A stretch of DNA of 5,685 nucleotides from the NCBI GenBank assembly GCA_937884235.1, contig CALGBT010000360.1, positions 1 through 5,685 of the forward strand. Direction: 5' to 3'. The stretch is from an uncultured Pseudomonadota bacterium (lineage in GTDB: Bacteria; Myxococcota_A; UBA9042; CAIXZC01). The notes beneath the pieces were generated by a model. The model ran no database searches. It was not told the origin of the DNA and saw nothing but the letters and a program-made list of their open reading frames with translations. The translations under genes were made by a program, and so were the position numbers. Positions within the stretch are counted from its first letter, which is position 1; each line of letters begins with the position of its first letter. Positions 5,172-5,685 of this stretch are shown here, piece by piece.

Positions 5172-5685
5172 TGACGACTTGCACGTTTCCGGTGTAGTTG
5201 AAGATCTGTTTTTGTCCATCGATGATGATCACGACGCGTCCGGGATTGCCGTGGTAGCTGCCCGAATTGAAGCTCATGCCGGCCTGTGAACCGTAGTCCG
5301 GGTCGCCGGGATTGGGAGGGGACTTCTGGGAGGCTGCCCCAGAGGAACTGATGCCGGTGGTCTCGCCGGAGATGTAGGTGATTCCTGCGGGTGGGTTCTG
5401 GTTGACGTGTCCGGACCCACCGCCGCCGGCGCCGGAACGGCCGGCACCGCCGCCGCCGCCGTAGAAACCGCCGCCGCCACCGCCGCAGCCGACGTTGGAG
5501 GTAGAGCCGTTGCCGGTGCCGCCCTGATAGAACGCCCCGGCGGTGCCTCCGGTATCCGTGCCGGCAGCGCCACCTGAGTTCTGGGTGCCGCCCTTGCCAA
5601 CCTCCCCTTGATTCGAGGTCGTGAAGCCGTTTCCCCCATTGGTGCCCCCCCCCGGCCCTCCGGAGTTGGGATTGCCGTAGGTACC
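5161..5685 (-). CDS. Glycine-rich secreted or surface protein, C-terminal part
   Basis: On the minus strand one frame is open from the right edge to the TGA at 5163-5161, giving 174 residues; the start is outside the window. With only one late Met it escapes ATG-based ORF calls. Of the first 90 visible residues 42 are Gly, in GGxG-type runs including CGGGGGGFYGGGGG (67-80) and GAGGGGSG (85-92). This matches the glycine-rich domain style of ALK/LTK (GGGGGG-aromatic-GGGG, then GGGGS), which is widespread in bacterial exported proteins. The C-terminal end is different: GRVVIII (149-155), then IFNYTGNVQVVTVN (161-174), a short beta-rich closing segment such as ends many bacterial glycine-rich and tail-fibre-like proteins. 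Extracellular location is inferred; the signal peptide would be off the window. The opposite-strand frames here are GC-rich shadows. It converges on the activator gene with a 43-bp gap, so it belongs to a separate transcript. Confidence 0.8.
   Translation of the reverse strand, partial: GTYGNPNSGGPGGGTNGGNGFTTSNQGEVGKGGTQNSGGAAGTDTGGTAGAFYQGGTGNGSTSNVGCGGGGGGFYGGGGGAGRSGAGGGGSGHVNQNPPAGITYISGETTGISSSGAASQKSPPNPGDPDYGSQAGMSFNSGSYHGNPGRVVIIIDGQKQIFNYTGNVQVVTVN
5645..5653. repeat. 9-base C/G homopolymer inside the glycine-rich gene
   Basis: Nine consecutive C on the plus strand encode part of a Pro-Gly-Gly-Gly-Thr stretch on the minus strand. The Gly codons elsewhere in the gene are mixed (mostly GGC, with GGA, GGT and GGG). 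A pure run of this length is prone to slippage, and a one-base change would shift the frame of everything downstream. Confidence 0.6.

Noticed and set aside
5274..5639. 121-codon Ala/Pro-rich minus frame and opposite frames in the glycine-rich region
   Set aside because: They arise from GGC/GCC repeat codons read out of frame; the frame ending at 5161 gives the coherent glycine-rich domain and C-terminus.
5680..5685. GGTACC at the right edge, as a possible cloning-site (KpnI) end
   Set aside because: The open frame runs smoothly into it and a single 6-mer at an edge is expected by chance often enough.
1..5685. CRISPR arrays, tRNA/rRNA genes, complete insertion sequences, riboswitches
   Set aside because: No regularly spaced repeats, cloverleaf, conserved rRNA segments, or paired terminal inverted repeats were found by eye.

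Overview
This 5,685-base window is GC-rich and looks like chromosomal DNA of a free-living, Gram-negative-type bacterium that uses sigma-54. The signs are an intact sigma-54 activator, a near-consensus -24/-12 promoter, a cyclic-di-GMP enzyme and secreted low-complexity proteins. I cannot place the phylum from the sequence alone; Planctomycetota, Myxococcota/Desulfobacterota and Acidobacteriota relatives would all fit.

Layout, left to right. (1) 3-410 (+): C-terminal part of a REP-associated (IS200/Y1-type) transposase, cut by the window edge. (2) 411-786: non-coding, with C-runs, a small palindrome and a 19-bp tandem duplication. (3) 787-1836 (-): a 349-aa diguanylate cyclase whose N-terminal half looks like a ferritin/rubrerythrin-type four-helix domain. 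(4) 1837-1960: RBS, weak -10 and a strong hairpin. (5) 1961-3007 (-): a 348-aa secreted protein with a Cys/Gln pair typical of internal-thioester domains. (6) 3008-3296: divergent control region with a near-perfect sigma-54 promoter facing left and two dyads behind it. (7) 3297-5117 (+): a 606-aa sigma-54 activator with two PAS domains, AAA+ and Fis-type HTH. The first PAS has the FixL heme-PAS signature, including the His and Arg at the same 20-residue spacing as His200/Arg220 of Bradyrhizobium FixL. (8) 5118-5160: short convergent gap. (9) 5161-5685 (-): C-terminal 174 residues of a glycine-rich secreted or surface protein, cut by the right edge.

How the genes may work together (inference): the activator would sense O2, NO or redox state through heme, bind the upstream dyad(s), and switch on the divergent secreted protein through the sigma-54 promoter. 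The next gene downstream on that strand is a c-di-GMP synthase that may carry its own metal-based sensor. This gives a compact locus with two candidate gas/redox sensors, one transcriptional and one second-messenger, next to an export-targeted, possibly covalently adhesive protein and close to a glycine-rich surface protein. That points to oxygen-controlled surface attachment or matrix formation. The domain calls rest on motifs read by eye and are graded accordingly.
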